The notes under the pieces were generated by a model, which had not been told where the DNA came from, searched no databases, and saw only the letters and a list, made by a program, of their open reading frames with translations. This document shows, one piece after another, positions 9,430 to 20,850 of a DNA stretch of 64,000 nt (position 1 is the first letter of the stretch; the number at the start of each line of letters is the position of its first letter). The DNA lies in contig QVOM02000112.1 of NCBI GenBank assembly GCA_003586115.2, positions 47,546,743 through 47,610,742 on the forward strand. The letters run 5' to 3'. Source of the stretch: Salvator merianae (lineage: Eukaryota > Chordata > Lepidosauria > Squamata > Teiidae). Both the position numbers and the translations under genes were made by a program.

Positions 9430-11828
9430 GATGCTATGCCTCCCAGTGAATTTCTCCATCCACACCAGAAGAAGTATTGGAGTGGACTACCACATGAAAA
9501 TGGCACCCTAGACCACCCCAAGCATGGACCACTTTTAAGCTTTCCATGCATCATTCCAGGTTGGTATATCAGATCAGCAGCTTATGTGCAAATAGTATTA
9601 GAGGCCAGCACCATTTTGCTGGGCACCTGGAGGTGCACCACTTCTGGGCACCCAGCCAAAACTGCCCTGATCAGTTGGGATGGTCTGCCCACAAAGCAGA
9701 CATCGCTTGGTATGAACCAGAGGTTTCTTCTAACTACTGCCCAGTGGCTAACATTCCCTTTCTGGTTCAAGTTCTGGAGAAGGTGGTGGCTGTGCAAGTA
9801 TGAGCATTCTTGGATGAAACTGATTATGTGGACCAATTTCGGTCCAGGATCAGACCTAGGTTTGGGATGAAATTAGTCTTGGTTGCCCTGAGGGATGAAC
9901 TATTGTGGAAAAGAGACAGGGAGCCCAACACTGTTGATCCTGCTTGATCTTTCAACAGTTTTTGATACTGTAGATCACAATATCCTCCTAGATTGCCTGT
10001 GTGCGATGGGAATGGGAGACACTGTGTTAAAGTAGTTCCACTCCTAACCTGCAGGGACAATCTCAGAGAACAGTGGTTGGTGATTATGGGCGTTTTTGCA
10101 CTTTCCATGTTAGAATAGGAAAATTATCCTGTTCTAACACAGAATTGACCACACACTGTGGACTCTGCCTCACCTGTGTGGCTGAAAACTGGACCTGAAG
10201 CTGACTACAGGCGTTTGCAGTGCAAATGCTGGTAGGCTTGCCTGATCCTCACCATGGCAGTGGCTGGGAAGTGTCTGTCCACTGCCGTGGCAACTGGGAT
10301 GCCTGCACATCGCATAGGAACGATCAGCTAATGCTGCCTGTGCGATGGGCTGATCGTGCCAGTGCGATTGGGCCACGCAATGTCCAGTCAGACCACATGT
10401 TGCCTGATTGGATCTCTGTGATCTGGCATTGCATGGCCTGACTGGGCATCGCATGGCCTGATTGCGCAGCCTGGATTGTGCAGGGATGATCAGATCAGGT
10501 TCTCGCACCGGCCTGGAGCGTTCCAGCCACAGGTAAGTGACAACACACCCTACCAGGAGGTGACTATCACCTCCTGGTAGGGTTGTGGAGTGCTAATTAA
10601 TGCTCCAGCAGTATCTGTGATTGGGAGTGGATGAAGCCCACTCCTGGCCGCTCGGGCCTTGGCCAAGTGCAGAAGCACTTGGATCGCCAGCATGCTTGAT
10701 GCTTGCTAGGCCAAAGTGCGAACAGGCCCTTTGTCTCAATGGGCTGGCAGCTGAACGGTGGGGTCCCTCAGGGCACTATTTTATCCCCAATGCCATTTAA
10801 TATCAGGGTTTTGAAGTGTCACCAGTATGTAGAAGATATCCAGCTCTATTTCTCCATTACATCTGACTCCAGAGAGACCATGAATGTTTTGAACCAGTGC
10901 TTGGATGCAGTAACGGCCTGGATTAGGTTCAATAAATTAAAGCTGAATCCAGACAAGATAAAGACTTTGTATTGGGGGAGGGGGTTCTTATGTTCAGGTA
11001 CTTGGGAATTTACCTGTTCTAAGTGAGGTTGAACTCCCTCAGAATTCCCTCAGGTATGTAGTTTGGGGCTGCAGCTCAAGTTATCATTGTCATTAGAAGC
11101 CCAGGTGACCTCTATGGCTAGGAGTGCCTATTACCAGCTTTCATCAGTGTATCAACTACACCCAAACCTGGACAGAGATAGTCTAGCCACTGTTGTTTAT
11201 GAACTAGTAACCTCATATTAAGTTATTGTAATGCACTCCATGTGGGGTTGCCTTTGTAGCTGGTTCAGAAGCAGCAAGCGCAAAAGGTAGTAGACAGGTT
11301 GCTGAGTGAGGCACCTCCTGCATATATCACACCTGTGCTTATGTACATGCATTGGTTGTCACTTAGCTGCCAGGACAGATTCAAGGTTCTATTTTTGACT
11401 TATAAGGGCCTTAGCAACTTGGGAACAGCTTACTTAGCAGACCACCTTCCTCAGTATAGAGCCGTAAGATCTTGAGATCTTCAGGGGAGGTCCTATTGCA
11501 GGTACCATGAATTGCTGAATGTCATCTTCTGAGTATTCACAGTTGAGTGTTCCCTGTAGTGGTACCGACCTTTTGGAATAGTCTCCCCTCTGATATTCAT
11601 AAGGTGCCCCCACTTCTAGTTTTTAGGCTTTAACAGAAGACTCATTTTTTTTCCTAGGCATTTCCAAAGTCAATGTTTGTTTGTTTTCCCCATCCTTGAT
11701 TTCAATCATGTTTTTATACAACTATGTGATTTTTGCTGGTTTTATTCTCCATGTTTTGTAAACTGCTTCAAGATTATATTTTAATAGGAAGCAGTCTATA
11801 ACTATTTTAAATAAATAAACAAATAAAT
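9430..11828 (+). mobile_element. CR1/L3-type LINE, dead, split by a MITE
   Basis: Reverse-transcriptase pieces appear in order but in shifting frames. NYCPVANIPFLVQVLEKVV precedes the palm. [17 protein letters not shown] is motif A (canonical LLDLSAAFDTVDH, with the catalytic Asp). After the B4 insertion come GVPQGTILSPMPFNI (motif B) and HQYVEDIQLYFS (motif C), where the canonical YADD reads YVED, then NKLKLNPDKIKTL. Near 11.53-11.65 kb VFPVVVPTFWNSLPSDIHK matches the C-terminus. The 3' end is TTTTGTAAACTGCTTC..GGAAGCAGTCTATAA and an AATAAATAAAC tail. Stops, frameshifts and the motif C change make it non-functional. The 5' boundary is uncertain. Confidence 0.85.
10089..10728 (-). mobile_element. 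Family B MITE, copy 4, nested in the LINE
   Basis: The left end is GGCGTTTTTGCACTTTCC and the right end AAAGTGCGAACAGGCC. Flanks TTATG and CTTTG are compatible with a mutated 5-bp duplication. The palindrome TTAGAATAGGAAAATTATCCTGTTCTAA sits at the left, so the copy is inverted relative to copies 1 and 2. A perfect hairpin CCTACCAGGAGGTGA / TCACCTCCTGGTAGG lies near 10550-10582. It lies between reverse-transcriptase motifs A and B, so it is younger than the LINE. Confidence 0.8.
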
Positions 11829-12189
11829 TTAGGGTCCTGGAATTCTGTACATAAGTGGCCTTGCTTACCAATTAACTCAGCCTTGCAAGACATAAAGTAA
11901 ATCCGGTTATACACAGATCTGCATTTAACACTTGCCTTGGTGGCAATGGTACATGGGAAGATGACATCGCCTTGATTCCTGGATTTGTGGCAAACTTTAA
12001 GGGAGGAGACTGAGCTCAAGCCTCATCTCCAGAGCAATTTCAGAGAAGTAGGTTGCTCACAGCAATTCTGGAACCCAGACAGACTAAAGTTCAACTGTTC
12101 TAGAGTGATGGGATGGTGACACCCAGGAGGATGTGTGTCAGCATAGAAATGGATAAAAAAAAAGCCAGAAGTATTGTGGAATTTGGAAT
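11829..12189. other. Unassigned sequence
   Basis: No recognised family, exon or RNA. Confidence 0.4.
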
Positions 12190-12325
12190 GCTAAAGATGT
12201 AGTGGACCCTGTGGAAGCAAAAGAGGTGTAGCAGTGGACCAAGCAAAAACCAAGGGATGGAATTAGCCCCGTGAAAGCTAGGGACATAGTGGACCCCAGT
12301 GAGAACCAAAGATTGAGTGGACAAG
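12190..12325 (+). repeat. Degenerate ~30-bp tandem array, 4-5 units
   Basis: Units begin near 12190, 12222, 12254, 12281 and 12309 and share the pattern RGAYRTAGTGGACCC followed by GTGARARCNAA. The translation is interrupted, so it is not a protein repeat in its present form. Confidence 0.5.
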
Positions 12326-14640
12326 GGCACCTATTCTTATACCCCTTATCTTATCCTTGGGTTGGGTGGGAAAATGGGATGTTCATGCAGGAAAAGTAAT
12401 AAACAAGGAAGCTGGACAACACTCAGGTTTTCCAAGTCACATAAACAAACTGTGTTAATTCAATTAGTTAGTCAGTTTCAGCACCCCATTATCATACTAA
12501 TCTCACAGCTGATCTTGCCCAAGGCATGAACCCTGACAGTTCAAGTGTTGCCCTCTTGCAACTGGTTGACTAGATGTGGTGAAAAAACAACTTTTAACAA
12601 GAGAGGGGCTTGAGACAAGAAAAACAGGCATTGCCAAAGATTTGAGCCAGTGGTCCCAAGACAAAGTGTGTGTGGGGGTAAGCAGATGGTGCGGGTTCCA
12701 ACTGCACACTTTCTATTATCTCAAGTGGGACTCTAACCCATGTGCAAAGCTGTATTGCTGAAAATGGCCTCTGTCAACACTGAGTCCAGATTCTAGGGTT
12801 CTGCTGCAGTGTACAGTCATGTCACAACACACTGAAAGTGCTGAATAGCAAAGAGGGTTGGAGTATTATAATTAGCTTACTGCTATTGTGAGTGGTCACT
12901 GTGCTTAAGTTTTACTTAGCATTGTCACCAGTCATACATTTTCCCAAGGTATTCTTTATTCAGTGGCAACATCCTCATGATCCATGAGGACCACGCCACA
13001 TGTGAGCCTGGACTATGGTATCCAACATCAGTGTGCACCAGGGGAAGCCATGTGTTGGCATGGAATATGTGGACACACAACTTTAAAGTCATGTTCCTGC
13101 CACCTCCCTGCAGATAACTGGTCCTAAACCAGAGCCTGGTGGCATTTTACCAGACTTTATAAGAAAAGTTATGGCTTCAAAATTAGGCTGAGGCCACCAT
13201 CATGTAGACATGCCCCCTTGTAGGCTGCTGCATCTGCTTTAAACGCAGTGTAACCATTGGAATACCAGTAGACCTGTTGTCTCAGATCTACTGGTAGCCC
13301 AAGGGCTGCTAGTCTGGCCCAGTGAGGCATGAGGAAGGGTGCAGATCTCTGTGCACCAATTTAGCAGGGGCACCCATTTCAGTGACACACAAATTTCCTG
13401 ACCATTGTAGACATGTCAGGCTCTGAAGCTCTCGTGAACTTTGGGACAGTGCAGAGCTTATCCTGGATGGCTGTGGATGGCTTTTTTTGGGGGGTCAGGT
13501 GGACTGCTCAACCTGGAATTCCTCCATTTGGAACAGTTCCAGCTGGACTGCCCCCCACAAGTCTAGAAATGGCCACAAATACAACATATGTGGATATCCT
13601 GGAGTGCATGAATATCTACTGAGCACTGAGTACATATAAATTCTATTCTCTGGACCAGACTTAGTCTGCATTCAGACATCTGTGAAAAATTTCTTCAGGA
13701 CTAGCAGGAGGAGGTCAAGAGTTTACATGTTCCCATCCTGAAGACCCTTGTTACCACCTTGAGATGGGAGACATGGCACTCAGATACAGTGCAGGATTTC
13801 CCACTCTAACAGCATCCTGTCCTGTTGATTCAGATCACAGCGACATTTATCCACTGTGAGCCAAATTGAGGCCACTTGCCTGTGTCTGTGCAGTGTGACC
13901 AGTTGGTGCATGGTGGGCCAAAATCAGCCCTTTCATGCAGGCCCAGGAATCCCCCAGGCTGATTCCACTGTTGACTGTGTATACAGCACCCCATATGGCA
14001 GAGGCATGTCATGGACAACTCTTCCCTTGAGATGTCTTGGGAGGACAGTATCCGGCTCCAAAGTTTTAATCATGCAAAAACATTTGTCAGGGTTTTTCTG
14101 AACGGAGGTGTCTAAGACTGCATACAGTATTCACAAACTGAGGAAGGAGCAGAGCTGAGTAAATGGATAACAACCAGCTCTTTCCAGGTATAAACTTAAT
14201 ATACAGTGTTTTCATTTGGTCTCTTTCTTCCCTAGAATTGTCATATCTTGACTCATAGGGTATTAGAGCCCCACTTGTTCACAGTCTCCAATGAGGAAAT
14301 TCCAGGGCCTCAGAAATAATGACCAGATATTCACAAAGACCAGCCATGCACCGTGGCATACCATTCTGAATTTCTATGCCTCCTTTTAACAAAGGGTAAT
14401 CTGATAGTGGAAGAAAAGTGTCAGCAACATGAAGGGCAGTAGAGGGCAGTGTGAGCCTTATGGGAAATGAGAGAGGGCTACTGTTATTATTATATCTGGT
14501 CTTCTGGGAGCTGGTAAGTTTCTTTGCCTGGCATTAGGCAAAATGAGGTGACTACTTGAGGAAGCAGGTGCCAGCAGGCAACAACATCTTTCTGGACGTG
14601 TATTCTAATCCCCCAGAGCATTGCCCTCTGTTAACTATAT
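12326..14640. other. Unassigned sequence with one D-like hairpin
   Basis: Most of this 2.3 kb matches nothing else in the window. At about 13264-13297, CCAGTAGACC..AGATCTACTGG resembles the family D segment near 38.3 kb (CCGGTAGACATC..GGTCTACTAGC), so an old D relative may be present. No coding signal was found. Confidence 0.4.
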
Positions 14641-14644
14641 AGAA

Positions 14645-14800
14645 GGACCATGATTCAATGGCAAAATATCTGCTTTACAGGCAGAAGGTTCTGAGTTCAC
14701 ACTCCCCGGCAGCAAATCTCTGGTTAAAAAACTTGCTTTGATCTTCTCCAGACTGGGAGACTAAAGGAAAGCTTCTATTCAGAGCTTTGGACCCCTGACT
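14645..14800 (+). mobile_element. tRNA-headed SINE fragment
   Basis: TTCAATGGCAAAATATCTGC resembles box A plus the D-arm of a tRNA-Ala-type head (TAGCTCAGTGGTAGAGCATCTGC). GCTTTACAGGCAGAAGGTT resembles the anticodon arm, and GAGTTCACACTCCCCGGCA resembles the T-arm/box B. The downstream body (GATCTTCTCCAGACTGGGAG) is not one I can name. It is a SINE head rather than a functional tRNA gene, because the D-arm and T-arm pairs are broken. Confidence 0.5.
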
Positions 14801-15339
14801 AGGGTGCCGGTGAACTTGATCTGGAAACTGTTACCGATCTGTAGTATCTCCAGGTAGAGATGAGAGAGATCACTCTGCTTGAAACCTTGAAAAGTGACTG
14901 GAAGTAGACAATATTGACAGAGAAGGATCAAGAGTCCACTCAGTGAAAAGCAATTTCCTATGCTGCTAGACAACACCTTCTTTGTGCCTATTCCTAACCT
15001 AGGTAGCATTGACGCAGGTTCAAAAGGCTATCTTCTGGGTGACCAGAGACAAAGAGGGGCAAGAAAGCAGCTCTGAGGCTGAAATCCCAGCCAAAATTGA
15101 CACAGGAGGCCTGGAACTACAGTGCACTTCTTGCCACGCTTCCAATCTCCACATACAATTTGGACCAGGATTTTTGCTGTTGTGAGTGCAGTTCACCCCA
15201 CTGGGGATGGGGTCAGGGGACTGTGTGGGTGAAACCCTAGTCTGCTGCCCTGTGAAAGATGTTCTCTTGCCTCCTTGCTGAAGTAAAACTCAGAGTCTGT
15301 TTAATTACCTTTTTTGACATGGAATGGGGTGAAATGTAT
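14801..15339. other. Unassigned sequence
   Basis: No recognised family or exon. Confidence 0.35.
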
Positions 15340-15690
15340 TCAGTACCCTGTTTGTTACATGATAGCTGTTTTCAAGTATCTGAAGAGCTGTCACAGTGCA
15401 GAAGGATTGGCCCTATTCTCACTTACATAAGAATGAAGGACTAGAAACCATGGGATGAAACTTTAAGGGATACAGACTAGATATTAGAAAAAACTTTCTG
15501 ACAGTAAGGGCAATCAGTCAATGGAACAGGTTACCACAGGAGGTGGTGGGCTCTCCTTCACTGGATGTCTTCAAGGAGAGGCTGGACAGACATTTGTCTG
15601 GGAAGTTTTAGTGAATCCTGCATTGAGCAGGGAGTTGGACTTGATAATCCTTGAGGTCCCTTTCAACTCTATGATTCTTTGTTTGCTTGT
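15340..15690 (+). mobile_element. CR1 LINE 3' end
   Basis: The plus strand carries the classic CR1 tail: AGAAAAAACTTTCTGACAGT, CAATGGAACAGGTTACC, GGAGGTGGTGGGCTCTCC, TTCAAGGAGAGGCTGGACAG, and GGTCCCTTTCAACTCTATGA with a TGATTCTTTG end. This encodes the ORF2 C-terminus plus the short 3' UTR. It is 5'-truncated. Confidence 0.88.
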
Positions 15691-15970
15691 TTTGCTTTGC
15701 TATGCTATGTTATGCTTTCCTAAACTAGCTGAATTCCTAAAGTAAGCCCAGCCTGCTAGCTTTTTTAAGCAAGTGCTGCTCCTCAATTAATCATCAGCTT
15801 TGCTTTTGCTCACTAGGCCTTATTATAATGAAACTGTTAACTAGCTACCTGAAGTAACTAACAATGGCAGCTGGCACCCGTGGCCTCACTAGAAGCTCTT
15901 GCTCCTGGCACACTCCAGTTTGTCAGCTGTGATTAAAACCCTCCATAGTGCTGGCAAATGTCCCTCTGCT

Positions 15971-16035
15971 CCAACTCATTTTGGGAGATTTGCTTCAAAT
16001 GACCAACTCATTTTGGGAGATTTTACTTCAAATGA
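15971..16035 (+). repeat. 32/33-bp tandem duplication
   Basis: The unit CCAACTCATTTTGGGAGATT followed by TGCTTCAAATGA occurs at 15971-16002 and again at 16003-16035 with one insertion and one substitution. This is a recent local duplication. Confidence 0.9.
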
Positions 16036-16599
16036 AGCTGACGCAGCAGAACACACTGGTATCACGAGCTGCTGGTGGCTGGCGGCTGCTGGCAACCACT
16101 TTCCCAGAATGAAGCATTCCTCAGTCATTAAGGTCTTTTCAGACATAATGCTTACCACCTTCTATTCTTTGCTGGAGCTCATATCAGAGTGGCCGTGTGT
16201 GCATGAGGAATAATATGAATAGGTATGATAGGGCTGATAGTCATCTGTGATCATCATTCACACATAGAATCGGCAAAGACCTCCTTATAGATTGTGTCTC
16301 AGTTAATTTCCTAGATAAAAATGACTTATTTTAATAGGCTTTATTTTTTAATAGTGAAGAGGGGATTCTTTCTGTGCCATGATTAGGCTGCATAAGTAAA
16401 AAGCTACAGAACTCAATTTCTGTTCCTGTCACTTAAAGAGCACTTCTGCCCAAATCACAGATTTGTTTTGCTTGACCTCTTATCACTTTATTACTGGGTG
16501 AACTGATGCTGAATGTAGAATATATGTGCACAAATGAGTCCTAGAATGTAAATCTTTTTGAAAGTTTGTGGTTGATAAGTGCTACTGATTCAGGATCAA

Positions 16600-16815
16600 G
16601 TCCTAGTCACTGTACGTACAAATGCTCGCCATTTTGACCTCTTTGGAAGACAGAGAAGTAAGGTCTCATAGTTCTTCTGAGGACATTCCAATTGTTTCAT
16701 TCATCTTGTCTATTTACTTTAACCCTTATCTTCTCATTGTTCTGCTTTGCCCAACCTTGGCAATCTTAATCAATTTTTCTAGTCCTTTGTCTGCCATCAT
16801 CACATGCCCCAAATA
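16600..16815 (-). mobile_element. Possible RTE/BovB-like LINE C-terminal fragment
   Basis: The minus-strand translation contains IDKMNETIGMSSEELRDLTS preceded by an IAKVGQ stretch and a stop. RTE-type ORF2 proteins end in a related WLDxIxExxxMSLxELRxxVxDR region. This is a short, diverged match, so low confidence. Confidence 0.35.
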
Positions 16816-17065
16816 TGTACATTTCTAATTGTTGATTTTCACTACAAGGCAGTGTTGAGTGTAACTGGAACTGACTGATTAGTTCTTGCAATTCACATTA
16901 TTCTTAGTACTTCTTTAGAGTACTTATATTAATGATTCTGCTATATGTTCTCAATGAAATTCCTTAGTCTTTCTTCTCTAAGTTTGTTGTTGCCTTCTTC
17001 CTTAAGTTTATTCTTCTCCTTAAGTCTTTCAGGACACATCATCTTAGGCTATAATCAGACACAGC

Positions 17066-17081
17066 AAAAAAAAAAAAAAAA
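17066..17081. repeat. Poly-A run (16 bp)
   Basis: A run of 16 A after ATAATCAGACACAGC. It may be a retroposon tail, but no target duplication was identified. Confidence 0.9.
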
Positions 17082-17084
17082 GTA

Positions 17085-17200
17085 TCTCTGCGGTGCCTCT
17101 GAGGTGGCTTAGAGAAGTCCTCGAGGTGAGATTATTCACACACCAGTCTGCCCCTCCCCACTTTCATGAACATTTTGTGCTACAAAAGGTGGATTAGAGA
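17085..17200 (+). mobile_element. Family G repeat, copy 1
   Basis: CACACCAGTCTGCCCCTCCC and CACTTTCATGAACATTTTGT match 55.04-55.09 kb (TATACCAGTCTGCACCTCG, CACTTTCATGAACATTCAGG). Boundaries and class are unknown. Confidence 0.4.
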
Positions 17201-17439
17201 AGGCTTGGGAACACGATGGCCACCCACTACTATTTCTGAGGTACTTTTGTTATGCCTGAATACAACCTTAGTCTGTTCAGAAGCCCAAGAGAATTGCCCC
17301 AAACTCCCAGTTTTTCACCAGCTGGAAACTTACAAAACCAAGACGTTGACCCTGTACCAGATTAGTGCAGGTAAGTGCAAATATAGCATAGCTCTTGACA
17401 CTGCTCACAACTGCATCTGTGGCATCTGAGCTGAGTTGC

Positions 17440-17580
17440 ACTTATCTATCTTCTGTTTCCCATAATATAATTTGTTTGATTCCATTGTAATGTCCCTTGT
17501 ATAGATTGTACAGTATTTATATTGCCCGAAACAGGCATTGGCAATAAATAAAAGTTCTCTTCTCAAAATGAAAAAAAAAA
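17440..17580 (+). mobile_element. Possible retroposon 3' end with poly-A
   Basis: An AATAAATAAAAG signal near 17545 is followed about 25 bp later by 11 A (about 17570-17580). A small hairpin TTGCC..GGCAA precedes it. It could be a LINE or processed-RNA tail; no coding part was recognised upstream. Confidence 0.35.
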
Positions 17581-18274
17581 ATCCATCACCTGCATTATTC
17601 CATATATTTAATCCAAAACTGGCATATATTTAATTTCAAAGCTAGCAAAGCTGGCCCTTCCATCCATATTGTCCCATCCAGATCTAATCGATTAATCTTT
17701 TCCTCTTCCCCAGTAGTTAGAAGGGTGCCTTCATACCTATATGTCTTACCATCTGGCATTAAAATTTATCTCAATAGAATAATCACATGGTATAATCACA
17801 CTCATAAAGTTTTCTTGGCAACAGTGCAGATATGGTTTGCCATTGTCTTTTTTCCAAGATTTTTTTTAAAAATTCCCAGTCTAGGTTACTTAGATTCTTA
17901 TCTCCCCCTTGAATGATACCAACAAGGGGGGCATTGCTAGGTGTTTGTGTTACTGCCAGTGATCCTCTTTGGATCATTGGAGAAATCCCCCTTCCCCCCA
18001 TAATAAAGTTGTAATTACTAGGAAAGCTTTGAAAACTACCTATCAATTATACAGAGCTCAGCTACAATCTGGACTGACCTCATTTATTAAACAAAGATTG
18101 AAAGAGTCTGAAGATTCATTTGTTCCCATTGATTCAAGTAGTTACTGAAGAGCACTAACCATTTAAACACTTTCTATGGAATATTGATTAAAATATATAA
18201 AAATAAACATGTCAGTCCATTCCTATCCTGATTCCTTCTCTGATAATGGTATGGGACATTTCTTGTAAATACGT
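17581..18274. other. Unassigned sequence
   Basis: No recognised family or exon; T-rich with scattered stop codons in all frames. Confidence 0.35.
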
Positions 18275-18352
18275 ATTGTATTGTGCGTGTGTAGGTTGTC
18301 CAACATTATGAGATAAGGCAGGATATAATCAAATAAACAAATTAATTAATAA
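18275..18352 (+). mobile_element. LINE 3'-end fragment
   Basis: GGTTGTCCAACATTATGAG followed by AAGGCAGGATATAATCAAAT and AAACAAATTAATTAA resembles the GTAAACCGCC..GGGCGGGATATAAAT 3' terminus of amniote CR1/L3 LINEs. Strongly decayed. Confidence 0.4.
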
Positions 18353-19133
18353 CATCATTAATTGTGTCACGGTGACTCCTGATGGTTCCCTCAAGATTCT
18401 CGAAGAATTACAAATAATTTAGTCATTTACTTCTTACCCAGAAGTACTGGGCGTGTTACACATATGTACTAGCAGAAGAAGACATCTGTTGCCTTCTTAA
18501 TGCATAATTGAATTAGATATGCCAAAGGGAGCTACCACACAGGATTAGGTGGCTCAGGGAAATGGAATTAATTTGCAGCCACATGAGATCACATCAGTCA
18601 AAGCACAACACATCACATGAGTGGTGATTTTCTTAAGTACACAGATGCTGATAAATTCCTATATTGCTAAGTGGAGCACCAAGAAGAAGGAGTCAGACAT
18701 TGTGCAAAGTTTGCCACTTTCTAACCTGCCTTAGGCTCCAGTACTTATAAGACTTGTAAGTCAAAGAGATTTCAGAGAAGGTTTGTTCCCTAGAAGATCG
18801 CCTAGGGGTACGTGGAGATGACAGGTTTTCAGGGTTTTGGGAATTGTATTGAAGGGTAGTTATTGCCAGAGATGCTCTCCTTTCTTTTTGCATCCTAAAA
18901 TGGTCACTGGTCACAAGAGTTCATAAAATTTTAACCAAAATTGCAACCAAACTAGTATCCCAATCTGCAGCCATTGCAGCTATTATACCTATACTTTCTG
19001 CGGCCATTTTTAGGAATGCAAGTTAGGAGGAGGCTGTCACTGAATAAAGGGTTGCCCGGAACAAAGTGCTGGGCTTGGGGTTGCAAATTCTCCCAAAGTC
19101 TGCACCATTTTAAAGGGTTATATACAGATATGG
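18353..19133. other. Unassigned sequence
   Basis: No family repeated elsewhere in the window and no coding signal. Confidence 0.35.
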
Positions 19134-19307
19134 CTTGTTGCTTTAAGAATGGGGCTTGCAAGTCACAGGAAGGGGAGATCACTGGCCGTGGGGGCTACAT
19201 AGTGATGCAGCAGACTGCTGCAAGACCCCCGCAGGGAAGGGCGTGGTTCTGCAGGCAGTGATCTCCCCTTCCCGTGGCTTGCAAACCTCCGTTCTTAAAG
19301 TGACAAG
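19134..19307. mobile_element. 174-bp foldback element
   Basis: The left arm from CTTGTTGCTTTAAGAATGG through GCAAGTCACAGGAAGGGGAG to ATCACTGGC is mirrored by the right arm (reverse complement CTTGTCACTTTAAGAACGG, GCAAGCCACGGGAAGGGGAG, ATCACTGC). The arms are about 50 bp with roughly 85% identity, around a 65-bp GC-rich loop. No ORF. It probably sits in a LINE tail, because such a tail follows directly. Confidence 0.75.
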
Positions 19308-19319
19308 TTGTTGCTGGTT

Positions 19320-19430
19320 ATATATTAAATATGTTTTAAGAATACTCCATATATTTTATCTTTTTATTACTGCGGCTTGTCCTGAGACCATTTGGCAAAG
19401 GGTGGGATATAAATTCTTAGATAAATTTTC
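19320..19430 (+). mobile_element. CR1/L3-type LINE 3' end
   Basis: TTTTATCTTTTTATTACTGC, then GGCTTGTCCTGAGACCATTT and GGGTGGGATATAAATTCTTA. This matches the common LINE 3' end (TTGTGAACCGCCCTGAGACC..GGGCGGGATATAAAT). Confidence 0.6.
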
Positions 19431-19689
19431 TTAAGGGAAGAAAAGTTCATTGTCTCAAGAATCCCTATTGCAGAAGAAAACATAGTTACAGATAATCCTA
19501 ACTACGTAGAAACTCAGAAGACTAAGTCTTGAAAATGACTAACCTCAAGAATGGAATCCCTCACCTACCACCAGTTTGTATACAATTTATATTTACATTA
19601 GAGCCCTTCTAGCCTCCACTGAAGGCTTACTAAAGATGTATCCAGACAGAGGTTAATGATTCTAGATAAGAAACAGGTAGGGAAGAATT

Positions 19690-19782
19690 AGTCATGTATG
19701 TATGTATGCATTTTGTATTATGTACTATTTTTTCCACCAAAGGATCTCAGAGCAAGTCACATAAAGCATTAAAGCACCAAGA
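19690..19782 (-). mobile_element. LINE 3'-end fragment
   Basis: A short TATG/TATT-rich stretch, then CCACCAAAGGATCTCAGAGC and AAGTCACATAAAGCATTAAA, as in minus-strand LINE 3' ends (..AAGGAGCTCAGAGCAGTTTACA). Confidence 0.45.
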
Positions 19783-19785
19783 CTG

Positions 19786-20230
19786 TGTCCAGACAGGGGG
19801 AATATAGCGCCAATATGGCACCACTATGGTGGGATTGCCACATGTGTCTGTGGTGACCCCAGCATAGCTATGCTATATTTCCCCCTTACACACACTGTAG
19901 CCTATTTCGGGAAAACCTGACTCTTGCTGAAGGTTTTCCTGAAATAGTGCTAAAACTCACCTTGTAGACATAGCTGTTGTTCTGCCCACCATGTATGCGT
20001 GTGGATCGGAAAAGATGGTCATGCGTGCACAGTGGTTGCGATCGAGCACTTCCGGATATTTCAATATCCAGATGTGTGCATCCACCGTGCATGTGTGTTG
20101 GCCAAAAAGAAGGCTACATATGCACAGTGGGTCATGATCATGCACTACCAGGTATTTTGCACTGGCAAATATCCAGAAGTGCATGGTCCCCAAAAGCCAC
20201 AGACAACACGGTTCCCCACACTGTAGACAA
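19786..20230 (+). mobile_element. Family C DNA element, copy 1
   Basis: The left terminus ACTGTGTCCAGACAGGGGGA followed by ATATAGC matches, in reverse complement, the right end of copy 2 (54.33-54.68 kb). A 16-bp-arm hairpin TATTTCGGGAAAACCT / AGGTTTTCCTGAAATA lies at 19903-19945. A unit of about 95 bp is tandemly duplicated at 19993-20186 (both contain TGCACAGTGG, offset 95). The right end is uncertain. No transposase. Confidence 0.55.
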
Positions 20231-20694
20231 CAGGCGATCATTCTTGGGGGGCTATATTCAGCTGGCATCTGGAGCTGGCTGAGGAAAAATTTAACTAAAA
20301 ACACCCATCCTAAAATTGCAGAACGTGTAGCCCGTGTTTCTGCTGCACATTCTTAGATGCTTTTCCCATGGCCCCATTGCAGCACATATCCATTAGGTGC
20401 CACGCTGAGTTATCTGAGGGCCCACACTTTTGCTCCCAGGGAATGAGGGTTGTAGGGAACGTGCCTAAGGATCCGTGCACGAGGAGCAACTCTGACGTCA
20501 CTGCCTCTTGCCCTGACCCTTCCCTCCTTGTGCCACAGGCTACCCATGCCTGTGCATGGCAGCTGATTTGCAAGGAAGGCTGCCAATCTTGGACACCATG
20601 TACAGGCATAGCCACTTGTTAAAACGGCCTGGCAAGAGACAAGGAAGCTGCTCCAGTCAAATCACAGCAATGCTGCATCGCTGAAGATACTTGC
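20231..20694. other. Unassigned sequence
   Basis: ORFs on both strands overlap (101 and 84 codons) and show no family resemblance. Confidence 0.35.
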
Positions 20695-20850
20695 CCAGAC
20701 CCCTTTGAAAGGTTAGCGGAGTCACGGCCATAGAGCCTTATATGTCAAAGGGCTGGGTGAAGAGGTGTTTCTCAACATATATAATTTTAGCACCTGGTGT
20801 GCCTCTCTTGGGAAGTGTAGGAATTGGCCAGTTCATAGTCATGAGCTTTC
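20695..20850 (-). mobile_element. CR1/L3-like LINE upstream-region fragment
   Basis: GTCACGGCCATAGAGCCTTA, AGGGCTGGGTGAAGAGGTGT, TTCTCAACATATATAATTTT, then AGCACCTGGTGTGCCTCTCT is a widespread amniote repeat derived from the 5' part of CR1/L3-type LINEs, usually seen in this antisense orientation. The identification comes from memory of the repeat, not from a comparison run here. Confidence 0.5.
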
